Shown in pieces: positions 33,828 to 42,166 of a DNA stretch of 64,000 nucleotides. Source of the DNA: Mesorhizobium sp. (lineage in GTDB: Bacteria > Pseudomonadota > Alphaproteobacteria > Rhizobiales > Rhizobiaceae); contig NZ_JAEULZ010000001.1 of assembly GCF_016793485.1 (NCBI RefSeq), positions 496,001 to 560,000 of the forward strand, read 5' to 3'. Positions within the stretch are counted from its first letter, which is position 1; each line of letters begins with the position of its first letter. The position numbers were made by a program, and so were the translations under genes. Below the pieces are notes generated by a model. That model was not told the DNA's origin, ran no database searches, and saw nothing but the letters and a program-made list of their open reading frames with translations.

Positions 33828-34473
33828 CCGCGTTGACGATGGCCGGCGTCAGGTCGCCATAGCCGGTAAAGCGGTATTCGTAGTCGAGCCCGAGATAATC
33901 GGCCGCCCATTTGGCCTTCTTCTGCAACTCAGCGTCCTCTGTCTGCGCCAGGTAGACGATCTTTGTATAGTTGCCGAACACCATCTGTCGAAGCTCCGGA
34001 TGCTGATCCAGCTTGAGCGGTTCAATCACGAACGCCTCGAATTGGCGGGCGAGCAGGTCCGTCAGGTAGAAGGCCGTGAATTCTTTATCGGTGTTCGCCA
34101 GGAAAGTCTCGTTGCCGGTGAAGAACGAATAACAGTGCGGCCCGCCGATCCGCTCGATGCCTTCCTCGGCGCAGATCTTATCCAGCTCGCCTTGGGTGCC
34201 GCACTCGGCATAGCCGATGAAGATGCGTGAATAGCCTTCCTTGCGCGCCTCGGCGATCGCCTCGCGCATGCCCGGCCCGATCTTTTCGGGGAAGACGTGC
34301 CAGATGGCCGGCAGGCAGACGAGGTCGATATGCTTGAGGTCGTTCGTCTTGCAGATGGCGATGACCTCGCGCGCGATGGCGCCGCAGGCGATCACCCGCA
34401 CGCGTTGGCCGAAGGGCGCCGTGGCGGCGATCTTGCCGCTTGTCGCAATCACATCAGGCGATTCTTGCGCCAT
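33817..34473 (-). CDS. DUF1638 domain protein, likely part of the corrinoid C1 cluster
   Basis: 218 residues from ATG 34473; ATG 34569 is also in frame and cannot be excluded, and neither has a strong ribosome binding site. The DUF1638 core is visible: RVIACGAIAREV near 26-37, HIDLVCLPAIWHVFPEKI, a GYAECGTQGELDKIC run and GPHCYSFFTG. At least four Cys and two His in these motifs look like a metal or corrinoid/Fe-S site. Family members often neighbour MttB and corrinoid-protein genes, as here. Activity is unknown; a role in methyl transfer or cofactor handling is inference. Confidence 0.8.
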   Translation of the reverse strand: MAQESPDVIATSGKIAATAPFGQRVRVIACGAIAREVIAICKTNDLKHIDLVCLPAIWHVFPEKIGPGMREAIAEARKEGYSRIFIGYAECGTQGELDKICAEEGIERIGGPHCYSFFTGNETFLANTDKEFTAFYLTDLLARQFEAFVIEPLKLDQHPELRQMVFGNYTKIVYLAQTEDAELQKKAKWAADYLGLDYEYRFTGYGDLTPAIVNAAQA

Positions 34474-34594
34474 CACAGGTCTACCGAGGTCATCCGGCTG
34501 AGCCGGACCGAAAATTTTCGCGTCGAGTGGAACCGATTGACCCGTCCACTCGTTGCTGTGCGCATTCATCCAGTCATTGAGGGAGACATAGTCG

Positions 34595-34723
34595 ATGAAA
34601 CTGTCGCGTATCGCAACACTCGCCACGATTCTGGTCTGCGCCATCGCCGTTTCGGCCTGCGCGAACACGGTTCGCGGAGCCAAGCGGGACGTTCAGGCAA
34701 CCGCCAACGCGATCGAGAACTGA
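34595..34723 (+). CDS. Entericidin A/B-type small lipoprotein
   Basis: 42 residues from ATG 34595, with GGGAG nine bases upstream. The product has a lipoprotein signal (MKLSRIATLATILVC...) with lipobox AVSAC, placing the lipidated cysteine at residue 22. The mature part ANTVRGAKRDVQATANAIEN is typical of the EcnA/EcnB family. These tiny outer-membrane lipoproteins are linked to stress and stationary-phase lysis control in enterics. A strong terminator follows. Confidence 0.88.
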   Translation: MKLSRIATLATILVCAIAVSACANTVRGAKRDVQATANAIEN

Positions 34724-34753
34724 TCCGCCCCTAGTCTTCGACAGCATCCTTTC

Positions 34754-34781
34754 AGGGCCGCGTTTTCGCGGCCCTTCCTTT
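34754..34781. terminator. Intrinsic terminator between entericidin and corrinoid-protein genes
   Basis: AGGGCCGCG (34754-34762), loop TTTT, CGCGGCCCT (34767-34775), then TCCTTTG. It ends just before the convergent corrinoid-protein stop and could serve both strands. Confidence 0.8.
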
Positions 34782-34788
34782 GCCGTCC

Positions 34789-35487
34789 TCAGGCAGAGGC
34801 GCGGACGTTGTGCTTGCGCTTCATGAAGTCCTTGGCGGTCTCGACCGCGACCGCCGCATCCCGGCAGTAGGCGTCGGCGCCGACGGCCTTGCCGAATTCC
34901 TCGTTCAGCGGCGCGCCGCCCACGAGAACGACATAGTCGTCCCGGATGCCCTTTTCCTTCATCGTGTCGATCACGACCTTCATGTAGGGCATGGTGGTCG
35001 TCAGCAGCGCCGACATGCCGATGATGTCGGGCTGGTGCTGGTCGATCGCGTCGAGATATTTCTCAACCGGATTGTTAATGCCGAGGTCGATCACGTCGAA
35101 GCCGGCGCCCTCCATCATCATTCCGACGAGGTTCTTGCCGATGTCGTGGATGTCGCCCTTCACGGTGCCGATCACCATCTTGCCCTGCTTGGGCGCGCCT
35201 GTGGCGGCCAGAAGCGGACGCAGGATATGCATGCCGGCCTTCATCGCGTTGGCCGATAGCAGCACCTCTGGCACGAACAGGATACCGTCGCGAAAATCCT
35301 CGCCGACAATGCGCATCCCCTCCACCAGCGCCTCGGTCAGAACCTTGTAGGGCGCCCAGCCGCGTTCAAGCAGGATGTTCGTGCCTTCCTCGATCTCTTC
35401 CTTCAGCCCGTCGTAGAGGTCGTCATGCATCTGCTGGACGAGTTCGTCGTCGGAAAGCTCGGAGAGGATGATCTCGTCGTCGGACAT
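34789..35487 (-). CDS. Corrinoid (B12-binding) methyl-carrier protein, MttC/MtgC-partner type
   Basis: 232 residues from ATG 35487, with AGGAG nine bases ahead. Residues 1-95 form the methionine-synthase-type helical cap. From 100 on is the B12-binding domain with GDIHDIG at 111-117, whose His114 is the lower cobalt ligand, and GMSALLTTT and LVGGAPL motifs. It carries the methyl group between MttB-type methyltransferases and the folate methyltransferase. The first 37 residues hold 14 acidic and only one lysine residue. It is the only stand-alone corrinoid carrier in the window, so both MttB proteins may share it. Confidence 0.92.
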   Translation of the reverse strand: MSDDEIILSELSDDELVQQMHDDLYDGLKEEIEEGTNILLERGWAPYKVLTEALVEGMRIVGEDFRDGILFVPEVLLSANAMKAGMHILRPLLAATGAPKQGKMVIGTVKGDIHDIGKNLVGMMMEGAGFDVIDLGINNPVEKYLDAIDQHQPDIIGMSALLTTTMPYMKVVIDTMKEKGIRDDYVVLVGGAPLNEEFGKAVGADAYCRDAAVAVETAKDFMKRKHNVRASA

Positions 35488-35783
35488 TTTAAGCTCCTGT
35501 GGCCGCGCCGGGCCATCATGGCGTGGAAGGGGACATTGCGGCAATAGGTAGCCTGCAAGGCTTTGGCTGCCATAGCCGATTTGCGACGCACTGCAAAAGG
35601 AAAGCGGCAATCGGATGGCGTGACGGCGTTCAGCGATCCCGTTGCGGCAGACGGACTTTCCTAATCACGGCTTGGTGATGAGACCGCAAAGCATGGTGGT
35701 TACCTATAGATGCCTACTTGTCTCCGATCCCCACCCACTTAATGGTTCGTTCAGGAAACCTGTCTGGATAGGGGACAAACTTC

Positions 35784-36173
35784 ATGCAACTGACATTCCT
35801 GCAGCCTTGGGCGCCTCAGCTTCTGAGCATCCTGCGCATTCTTTCCGCGGCAACGTTCTTCACCCACGGAACGATGAAACTGTTCGGCTGGCCCGCACCG
35901 TTCCCCTATCCGCTGAACGGCATGCTCTACACCGCCGGCATACTTGAGGTCGTCGGCGGCGCGCTGCTGGTCATCGGCCTGTTCTCGCGTCCGGTCGCTT
36001 TCATCCTTTCGGGCTTCATGGCCTTCGCCTACTTCCTCGGTCATGCCGGTGGAGGCTTCTTCCCGGTGCTGAATGGCGGCGAGCCGGCGCTGCTGTTCTG
36101 CTTCATCTTCCTTTACATCGCCGCGGCAGGTCCCGGTCCGTGGAGCGTCGACGCTGCATCCGGCAGGGCCTGA
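35784..36173 (+). CDS. DoxX family membrane protein
   Basis: 129 residues from ATG 35784, with AGGGG upstream. Four hydrophobic segments and the phrases THGTMKLFGWP near residues 30-40 and GILEVVGGALLVIGLFSRP near 52-70 identify DoxX. Relatives are linked to redox homeostasis or thiosulphate:quinone oxidoreduction, but many are unassigned. It is a single gene ending at a possible hairpin terminator, just before mttB-1. Confidence 0.87.
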   Translation: MQLTFLQPWAPQLLSILRILSAATFFTHGTMKLFGWPAPFPYPLNGMLYTAGILEVVGGALLVIGLFSRPVAFILSGFMAFAYFLGHAGGGFFPVLNGGEPALLFCFIFLYIAAAGPGPWSVDAASGRA

Positions 36174-36183
36174 CCGCTGGGCA

Positions 36184-36214
36184 AAGACATCCTGTCGCCC
36201 TGGCAGGATGTCTT
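36184..36214 (+). terminator. Likely hairpin terminator after doxX
   Basis: AAGACATCCTG (36184-36194) pairs perfectly with CAGGATGTCTT (36204-36214) around nine bases. The following CTCCTCTTCC is pyrimidine-rich rather than a clean T-run. Confidence 0.6.
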
Positions 36215-36380
36215 CTCCTCTTCCCGGATTCGAGGCGGCTTCGAGGCCAGCCCGGGTTTGTCGGGTTTGCGACAGCGCTTGGCGTTGGCAAGCCGTTTCG
36301 ACAGGGGTCGATGACTACGATCCGGGCATGATAGAAGCCGGGCACGATCCGGCGATTTTGCATGTCCAGGGAAGAATTCG

Positions 36381-37955
36381 ATGACTGACGAACTCGCAGC
36401 CGAGCAGGAAGCGCCAACCGGTCGCCGCGGTCGGCGTGACAGCGGCGGCGCAGCAGCACGCCGTGCTGCTCGTTCCGGCGGAGGCCCGGGCACGCAGCTC
36501 ACCTATATCAAGCGCGAGATCCCACTTTACGAAGTGCTCAACGAGGAGGGCCTTGCCCTCATCGAGAAGAACGCCGACACCGTTCTCGAGGAAGTCGGCA
36601 TCATCTTCCGTGACGATCCGGAGGCGCTCGAAATCTGGAAAAATGCCGGCGCCGACGTGCGCGGCGACCGCGTCCACTTCCCGAAGGGCCTGCCGCGCTC
36701 GCTGCTGAAGACCGCGCCCAAGCAGTACATCCAGCATGCCCGCAACCCCGAACGCTCGGTTCAGATCGGCGGCAATGCCACCGTCTTCGCGCCCGTCTAC
36801 GGCCCGCCCTTCGTGCGCGACCTTGATGGTGTCAGGCGGTATGCGACGATCGAGGATTTCCGCAATTTCGTGAAGCTCGCCTACATGGCGCCGTCGATCC
36901 ACCACTCGGGCGGCACGGTCTGCGAGCCGGTCGACGTGCCGGTCAACAAGCGCCACCTCGACATGGTCTACAGCCACATCAAGTATTCCGACAAACCATT
37001 CATGGGGTCGGTGACCGCGCCCGAGCGGGCGGAAGACACCGTCGCCTTGGCCAAAATCGTGTTCGGCGACGATTTCGTCGAGAACAACACCGTGCTGACC
37101 TCGCTCATCAACGCCAACTCGCCGATGGTGTTCGACGACACGATGCTGGGGGCGCTCAAGGTCTATGCGCGCCATAACCAGGCCTGCATCGTCACGCCGT
37201 TCATCCTCGCCGGCGCCATGAGCCCGGTCACGGTCGCGGGCACGCTGACGCAGGTGCTGGCCGAAGTGCTCGCCGGCGCGTCGCTGACGCAGCTTGTGCG
37301 GCCCGGCGCGCCGGTGCTGTTCGGCACCTTCGCCTCGTCCATTTCCATGCAGTCGGGCGCGCCGACCTTCGGCACGCCGGAGCCTTCGCTCGTCTCCTAC
37401 GGCGCCGCGCAGCTTGCGCGCCGTCTCGGGCTACCGTTCCGCACCGGAGGCTCGCTTTGCGCCTCCAAGGTCCCGGACGCACAGGCGGCCTATGAAAGCG
37501 CCAACACGCTGAACTCGACCATTCTCGCAGGCACGAACTTCGTGTTGCACTCGGCGGGTTGGCTCGAAGGTGGTCTCGCCTCCTGCTACGAGAAGTTCAT
37601 GATGGACATCGACCAGCTCGGCATGCAGCAGAAGTTCGCGTCGGGCGTCGATCTATCAGAGAACGGTCAGGCAATGGACGCCATCCGGCAGGTCGGCCCG
37701 GGCAGCCACTTCCTTGGCTGCGACCACACGCAGGCCAACTTCCAGACGGCCTTCTATCGCTCGTCGATCGCCGACAACAATTCGTTCGAGCAGTGGCAGG
37801 CTGAGGGCGAGAAGACCGCTCCGCAGCGCGCCAACGAACTCGCCCGCCGCTGGCTCGATGCCTACGAGGCCCCGGCGATCGATCAGGGCATCGATGAGGC
37901 CCTGCAAGCCTTCATCCGCCAGAAGAAGGAGTCGATGCCCGACGCCTTCACGTGA
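36381..37955 (+). CDS. Trimethylamine methyltransferase (MttB) family protein 1, non-pyrrolysine
   Basis: 524 residues from ATG 36381, preceded by AGGGAAG. From residue about 55 the sequence is an MttB-family TIM barrel: LEEVGIIFRDDPEAL, a HHSGGTVCEPVD phrase, INANSPMVFDDTML, VTPFILAGAMSPVTVAGTL and GGLASCYEKF. There is no in-frame TAG, so it is of the non-pyrrolysine type that demethylates quaternary amines such as glycine betaine, proline betaine or carnitine in characterised relatives. The methyl acceptor should be the corrinoid protein encoded nearby. Residues 14-36 are Arg/Gly/Ala-rich (GRRGRRDSGGAAARRAARSG). The substrate is not predictable. Confidence 0.9.
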   Translation: MTDELAAEQEAPTGRRGRRDSGGAAARRAARSGGGPGTQLTYIKREIPLYEVLNEEGLALIEKNADTVLEEVGIIFRDDPEALEIWKNAGADVRGDRVHFPKGLPRSLLKTAPKQYIQHARNPERSVQIGGNATVFAPVYGPPFVRDLDGVRRYATIEDFRNFVKLAYMAPSIHHSGGTVCEPVDVPVNKRHLDMVYSHIKYSDKPFMGSVTAPERAEDTVALAKIVFGDDFVENNTVLTSLINANSPMVFDDTMLGALKVYARHNQACIVTPFILAGAMSPVTVAGTLTQVLAEVLAGASLTQLVRPGAPVLFGTFASSISMQSGAPTFGTPEPSLVSYGAAQLARRLGLPFRTGGSLCASKVPDAQAAYESANTLNSTILAGTNFVLHSAGWLEGGLASCYEKFMMDIDQLGMQQKFASGVDLSENGQAMDAIRQVGPGSHFLGCDHTQANFQTAFYRSSIADNNSFEQWQAEGEKTAPQRANELARRWLDAYEAPAIDQGIDEALQAFIRQKKESMPDAFT

Positions 37956-38110
37956 AGGGAGCCCGATACAGGCCGGGCTAAAGTGGCCGACATCATCCAC
38001 AAGGAAGTCTGGCGCAGCGCCATCAAGGGCTGAGCCATAGGTGGACTCGTATCTGCGGCATTGCGTCGTTCCGGTTCCGTGTCTAGCGTCACGCAACCGG
38101 AGGAGATGTC

Positions 38111-38740
38111 ATGCAAACGTCTGCGCTGATTGCTTTTGCCTTTGTCGCCTTCATCGGCATAGCCACGCCCGGCCCTACTGTGCTGCTGGCGTTCTCCAAC
38201 GGCTCGCGCTTCGGCGTCCGGCGTGCGCTGCCTGGAATGGCGGGAGCGGTCCTTTCCGATTTCGTGCTGATTGGCGCGGTCGCGATCGGGTTGGGCGCGT
38301 TGCTTGCAGCATCCGAATTCTGGTTTTCCGTCGTGAAATGGATCGGCGTCGCCTATCTGGCGTATCTTGGCGTTTTAATGCTGCGCTCCGGGGGAGCGCT
38401 GGACAGCGCACTCTCCCAAGCGCCCGCTCCGACAGAAGGTCGACGTGTGTTCGTGAAGGCGTTCCTCGTGGCGGTCACGAACCCGAAGGGCTATCTTTTC
38501 TTCACCGCTTTCCTGCCGCAGTTTATCGATCCCGCAGGCCCACAATTCCAGCAGTACGCGATCTTGGCCGTGGTCTTTGCCATGCTCGACCTCTGCATCA
38601 TGTTCGGCTACGCGCTGCTCGGCTCAAAGGCGACGAAGGTTCTCACGCGCGCGGCAGCGCGATGGCTCGACCGGGCATGCGGTGGAGTCCTGCTCGCCTT
38701 GGCCGGTTCGCTTGCCTTCTATCGCCGCGTTCCAGCCTGA
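38111..38740 (+). CDS. LysE family amino acid exporter
   Basis: 209 residues from ATG 38111, with GGAGGAG upstream. Six hydrophobic segments and the N-terminal GIATPGPTVLLAFSNGSRFGVRRAL pattern (residues about 16-40) identify the LysE/RhtB superfamily. Members export amino acids or related amines from the cytoplasm. It follows mttB-1 by 155 bp and could remove excess amino acid product of demethylation, but that is inference. Confidence 0.88.
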   Translation: MQTSALIAFAFVAFIGIATPGPTVLLAFSNGSRFGVRRALPGMAGAVLSDFVLIGAVAIGLGALLAASEFWFSVVKWIGVAYLAYLGVLMLRSGGALDSALSQAPAPTEGRRVFVKAFLVAVTNPKGYLFFTAFLPQFIDPAGPQFQQYAILAVVFAMLDLCIMFGYALLGSKATKVLTRAAARWLDRACGGVLLALAGSLAFYRRVPA

Positions 38741-38748
38741 AACGACAC

Positions 38749-39147
38749 TCAATTGCTGTATTGCGTCGCGTCCACGACGGGATCGAACGGTGCGTCGCAG
38801 AGCGTGACGCCATCAGTCGTGGTGCAATTCGTGGCGTCTGCCGGAACGCCCGCAGCTATGTCGGCCTCGCTGGCCGGTGTCGCCTGGCGGTAGACCGAGG
38901 GCGCGACGGTCGGTGTCGCCAGGGAAGCGTCCGACGTTACAGCCGACCTGGACGCAATTGCCGGAGAAGGTGGGAAGGTGGCCGGTGCCGGGCCGGACTC
39001 TCCCGCGGGAAACGAAGGCCGCGGAAGCGTTGCCGCCTGCATCGAAGACTGCGCCGCAAGCGGGGCGTAGGATACATTCTGCGGTTCGGAGGAAGCGCAG
39101 CCAGCCAGGAGGAGGATGCTGAGCGCCGGCGTCAGGCGGAAGGTCAT
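38749..39147 (-). CDS. Putative lipoprotein, Pro/Ala/Ser-rich
   Basis: 132 residues from ATG 39147. A lipoprotein signal with lipobox LLAGC puts the lipidated cysteine at about residue 17. The mature region is low-complexity (Pro, Ala, Ser, Thr) until about residue 105. It then ends in a short conserved-looking stretch with two cysteines (NCTTTDGVTLCDAPF). Likely an envelope lipoprotein of unknown function, with a small disulphide-bonded C-terminal module. Confidence 0.65.
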   Translation of the reverse strand: MTFRLTPALSILLLAGCASSEPQNVSYAPLAAQSSMQAATLPRPSFPAGESGPAPATFPPSPAIASRSAVTSDASLATPTVAPSVYRQATPASEADIAAGVPADATNCTTTDGVTLCDAPFDPVVDATQYSN

Positions 39148-39324
39148 GCTTGAACTCACGTGGAGCCGCGATGTTTCAGAATTCCGGGCAGGTCGCAAGG
39201 AAACAATGGCGTGAACGGCCTCCTGTACCGCCACGAAATTTTGATCAGCCTACCCGGGTATTGGTCAGGGGCGTTGTGACCGGATAAGGTTCGAAAATGA
39301 GTTTGGATCGGAAGGAGCGCAGTC

Positions 39325-40062
39325 ATGAGCCGGCAGGAAATCAGAATAGAGACGGCTGACGGCATGGCGGACGCGAGCCTGATAATGGCCTCCGATGCCG
39401 TTCCCTCGGCCGGCGTGATCATTTTCATGGATGCCTTCGGCGTCAGGCCGGCCCTGGAGCAGATAGCCGAGCGTATCGCGGCCGATGGCTATGCGGTTCT
39501 GGTACCCGATCTTTTCTACCGGGGAGGACGCTTTGGCCCCTTCGATGCAAGGACAGGTTTCAAGGACGAGGCATCGGCAACGCTCATTCGCGCCGCGATG
39601 GGATCCACCACACAGGCGATGACCGCCAAGGATACCGCATCGTTCATCGGGGCGTTGGCCGGCCATGGCGTCACCGGGCCGATGGCGGTGGTTGGCTACT
39701 GCATGGGCGGTGCGCGGGCCATCAACGCGACAGCTGCGCACCCCGAGCGCATGGTCGCGGCCGCAAGTTTCCACGGCGGCAACCTTGCCAACGATGCACC
39801 CGACAGCCCGCAGAGGAACGCCGCCAACATCAAGGCGCGTATCTATGTCGGTGCGGCCGGCGTCGATGGGAGTTTCCCGCCCGAGCAGGCGGGCAAGCTG
39901 GCGCAAGCCTTCCGGGCAGCCGAGGTCGACCATGTCATCGAGAACTACGTCGGCATGGCCCATGGGTGGTGCGTTCCAGATCACACAGCCTTTGACGCGC
40001 AAGGCGCAGACCGGCATTTCGCACGTTTGAGGACGCTGTTTGCCGAGACGCTGCGGGGCTGA
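39325..40062 (+). CDS. Dienelactone hydrolase family protein
   Basis: 245 residues from ATG 39325, with GGAAGGAG upstream. It has the alpha/beta hydrolase core with nucleophile elbow GYCMGG (Cys near residue 129), the acid in VGAAGVDGSFPPEQ and the histidine in GMAHGW. The Cys-Asp-His triad is that of dienelactone hydrolases, which open lactone rings in chloroaromatic breakdown, though most homologues have unknown substrates. It is nine bases upstream of the ferredoxin-like gene, so the two are probably cotranscribed. Confidence 0.87.
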   Translation: MSRQEIRIETADGMADASLIMASDAVPSAGVIIFMDAFGVRPALEQIAERIAADGYAVLVPDLFYRGGRFGPFDARTGFKDEASATLIRAAMGSTTQAMTAKDTASFIGALAGHGVTGPMAVVGYCMGGARAINATAAHPERMVAAASFHGGNLANDAPDSPQRNAANIKARIYVGAAGVDGSFPPEQAGKLAQAFRAAEVDHVIENYVGMAHGWCVPDHTAFDAQGADRHFARLRTLFAETLRG

Positions 40063-40070
40063 CGACGGCT

Positions 40071-40745
40071 TTGCACCGCACTGACCTCGCGGCCTTGGAA
40101 AACCTTCTGCGCAAGGGAGGTCTCATCCTGCGTGGCGGTTTCAATTTTGACGGCGATCGGCCAGCAGGTCCTTCAGGCGCGCCGGCAAAGTCCGTCCTTC
40201 TGGTCGGACAGGCTGGCGATGCCCCCTGGCGGCACTTTCTCCGCTGGCGCGCACGGCAATCGGAGACCCTCGCCAATCCCCTCGACACATGGTCGCGCGA
40301 GGTCATCGGCGAGGTCGCCGAGCGGTTCGGAGCGCGCGCTGTTTCCCCTTCGGATCGTCCCTACCTGCCGTTCCAGCAATGGGCGATGCGCGCGGAAGGA
40401 CTGAAGCCGTCGCCGCTCGGCATCCTCATGCATCCCGAATACGGGCTGTGGCACGCCTATCGCGGCGCGCTGCTGTTGGACGTTGAGATTCCGATTCAGG
40501 CGCCTCGCGAGGTGATTCACCTCTGCGATCTATGCGCCGGAAAACCTTGCCTGAAATCCTGTCCGGTCGATGCTTATTCGGCCGCCGGCTTCGCCTATGA
40601 AACCTGTCTCGGTCATGTCCGCTCGCTGAAGGGCGAGCCCTGCCGAACCAGCGGCTGCCTTGACCGCAACGCCTGCCCATATGGAACGGCTTATCGGTAT
40701 GCGGCCGACGAACAGGCTTTTCACATGGCCGCGTTCATGCGCTGA
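40071..40745 (+). CDS. 4Fe-4S ferredoxin-like protein (QueG-like C-terminal region)
   Basis: 224 residues from TTG 40071, eight bases after the hydrolase stop; no ATG fits the open frame upstream. Cysteines cluster as CDLCAGKPCLKSCP (near 155-168) and CLGH...CRTSGCLDRNACPYG (near 180-206), which could bind two Fe-S clusters. The layout resembles the Fe-S half of epoxyqueuosine reductase without its corrinoid domain. It probably acts as a cytoplasmic electron carrier; partner unknown. Confidence 0.75.
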   Translation: MHRTDLAALENLLRKGGLILRGGFNFDGDRPAGPSGAPAKSVLLVGQAGDAPWRHFLRWRARQSETLANPLDTWSREVIGEVAERFGARAVSPSDRPYLPFQQWAMRAEGLKPSPLGILMHPEYGLWHAYRGALLLDVEIPIQAPREVIHLCDLCAGKPCLKSCPVDAYSAAGFAYETCLGHVRSLKGEPCRTSGCLDRNACPYGTAYRYAADEQAFHMAAFMR

Positions 40746-40754
40746 ATGGTGTAA

Positions 40755-41093
40755 TTACTCGCCCATTTCCTGGATCAGGCCATAAAGATTGGTGCAGCGC
40801 GCGCCGGAGCGGCAGTAGGCGAAGACCGGGCCTTCCAGTTCGTCCAAAGCCTCGGCCTGCTCGGCGACGTTCTGCTCGGTGATCTGGCCGCTGATGACCG
40901 GAATGTAGCGGAATTCCAGCCCCGCCGCCTCGGCTGCGGCCTGTACACTTGCGGCGGATGGCTGGCCGGGCTGCTCGTCGTCCGGCCGGTTGCAGATGAC
41001 GCTCTTGAAACCTGCCGCCTTCACCGCCTCGATCTCGGCGGGCGTGATCTGCCCGCTCACCGAATAGTCTTCGCTGATCTGACGGAATTCCAT
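40755..41093 (-). CDS. TIGR01244/DUF442 sulfur transferase-phosphatase family protein
   Basis: 112 residues from ATG 41093, with GAGG upstream. The beta-lactamase-hydrolase-like (BLH) fold is recognised from YSVSGQITPAEIEAVKAAGF (residues about 10-29), VICNRPDDE, and the CRSGARC loop, a Cys-x5-Arg phosphatase or rhodanese-type active site. Rhizobial homologues (Blh) affect sulphide detoxification and biofilm. It overlaps nothing and is convergent with the ferredoxin-like gene. Confidence 0.85.
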   Translation of the reverse strand: MEFRQISEDYSVSGQITPAEIEAVKAAGFKSVICNRPDDEQPGQPSAASVQAAAEAAGLEFRYIPVISGQITEQNVAEQAEALDELEGPVFAYCRSGARCTNLYGLIQEMGE

Positions 41094-41187
41094 GATGCAC
41101 CTCTTGGTCGCGACGGTGGGTTCTTCTAGGGCCGCTTTGCCGCCGGAGCAAGCAAAGCGGTTCCAAAGCGGTTACAAAGTTGGTGCC

Positions 41188-42150
41188 TCAGCTTCCCAGT
41201 ATCGCGCCCTTTATCGCGCCGATGTTGTTCTTCATCATGTCGATGTAGGTCGCCGCCGGCCCGCCCGCATCCGAAAGCGCGTCGGAATAAAGCGTGCCGC
41301 CTATCTTCAGGCCGGTCTCGCTGGCAATCTGCTCGATCAGGCGCTGGTTGGTGATGTTTTCGACGAAGATCGCCGATGCGTTGTCCTCGCGGACCTGGCG
41401 GATCAGCTTGGCCACATCCGCCGCGGAAGCTTCCGCCTCGGTCGAGATGCCTTCCGGTGCGAGGAAGGTGATGTCGTAGGCATGGTCAAAATAACCGAAA
41501 GCATCGTGCGAGGTGATGACCGTCCGCTTATTGGCGGGGATGGCCGCGACTGCCTCCTTCACTTCGGTTTCCAACGCGCCGAGCTGTTCGGAGTAGGTCT
41601 GCGCGTTGGCCCTGTAGCTGTCGCAACCTTCCGCGTCGGCGGCGCAGAAGGCGTCAGCCATGTTCTTCACATAGATCTTGGCATTGGCGATCGACTGGAA
41701 GGCATGCGGGTCAATCGGGCCATGGTCGTGTCCTTCATGCGCCTCGCTGGCATGGTCGTCCTGCGCTTCGGCTTCATGCGCATGGCCTTCCTTCTCTTCT
41801 TCGACCGAAAGCGGCTCGACGCCTTTCGTCAGTTCGACAACTGCCGCCTTCGTGCCGCTCGCTTCGACGAGACGATTCAGGAAACCCTCGAAATGAAGGC
41901 CGTTCACCAGCACGACATCGGCAGCAGCGACCGAGGCGGCGTCCGCCGGCTTGGGTTCGTAGACATGCGCGTCGCCGTTGGGGCCGACCAGTGTCGTCAA
42001 TTCGATGCGGTCGCCGCCGACGTTTTTTGCGAAGTCGCCGATGATTGAGAAGCTTGCGACGACCTTCAACGGTTCGGCGGCGGCGGAATAGCTCAAAGAT
42101 GCAAATGTTATAACAGAAATTGCCGAGGCGAGCCGAACGGACAGGTGCAT
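41188..42150 (-). CDS. znuA: Zinc ABC transporter substrate-binding protein
   Basis: 320 residues with a signal peptide (1-25, ends SAAAE). Zinc-binding residues are visible: His62 in GDAHVYEP, a His/Asp/Glu-rich loop at about 117-145 (HAHEAEAQDDHASEAHEGHDHG), and His149. The His-rich loop separates zinc binders (ZnuA/AztC) from manganese binders. It captures Zn2+ in the periplasm for ZnuB/ZnuC. It is last in the operon znuCBA, 16 bp after znuB. Confidence 0.92.
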   Translation of the reverse strand: MHLSVRLASAISVITFASLSYSAAAEPLKVVASFSIIGDFAKNVGGDRIELTTLVGPNGDAHVYEPKPADAASVAAADVVLVNGLHFEGFLNRLVEASGTKAAVVELTKGVEPLSVEEEKEGHAHEAEAQDDHASEAHEGHDHGPIDPHAFQSIANAKIYVKNMADAFCAADAEGCDSYRANAQTYSEQLGALETEVKEAVAAIPANKRTVITSHDAFGYFDHAYDITFLAPEGISTEAEASAADVAKLIRQVREDNASAIFVENITNQRLIEQIASETGLKIGGTLYSDALSDAGGPAATYIDMMKNNIGAIKGAILGS

Positions 42151-42166
42151 GCTTTTCTCCTTCAGA

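Noticed and set aside
36381-37955. Pyrrolysine-containing MttB
   Set aside because: Both MttB genes read through without any in-frame TAG to a normal length of about 525 residues, so they are the non-pyrrolysine type.
42095-42115. Zur-like ATGTTATAAC sequence near 42.1 kb
   Set aside because: It lies inside the znuA signal-peptide coding region, and znuA is cotranscribed from the znuC promoter, which has its own better placed box.
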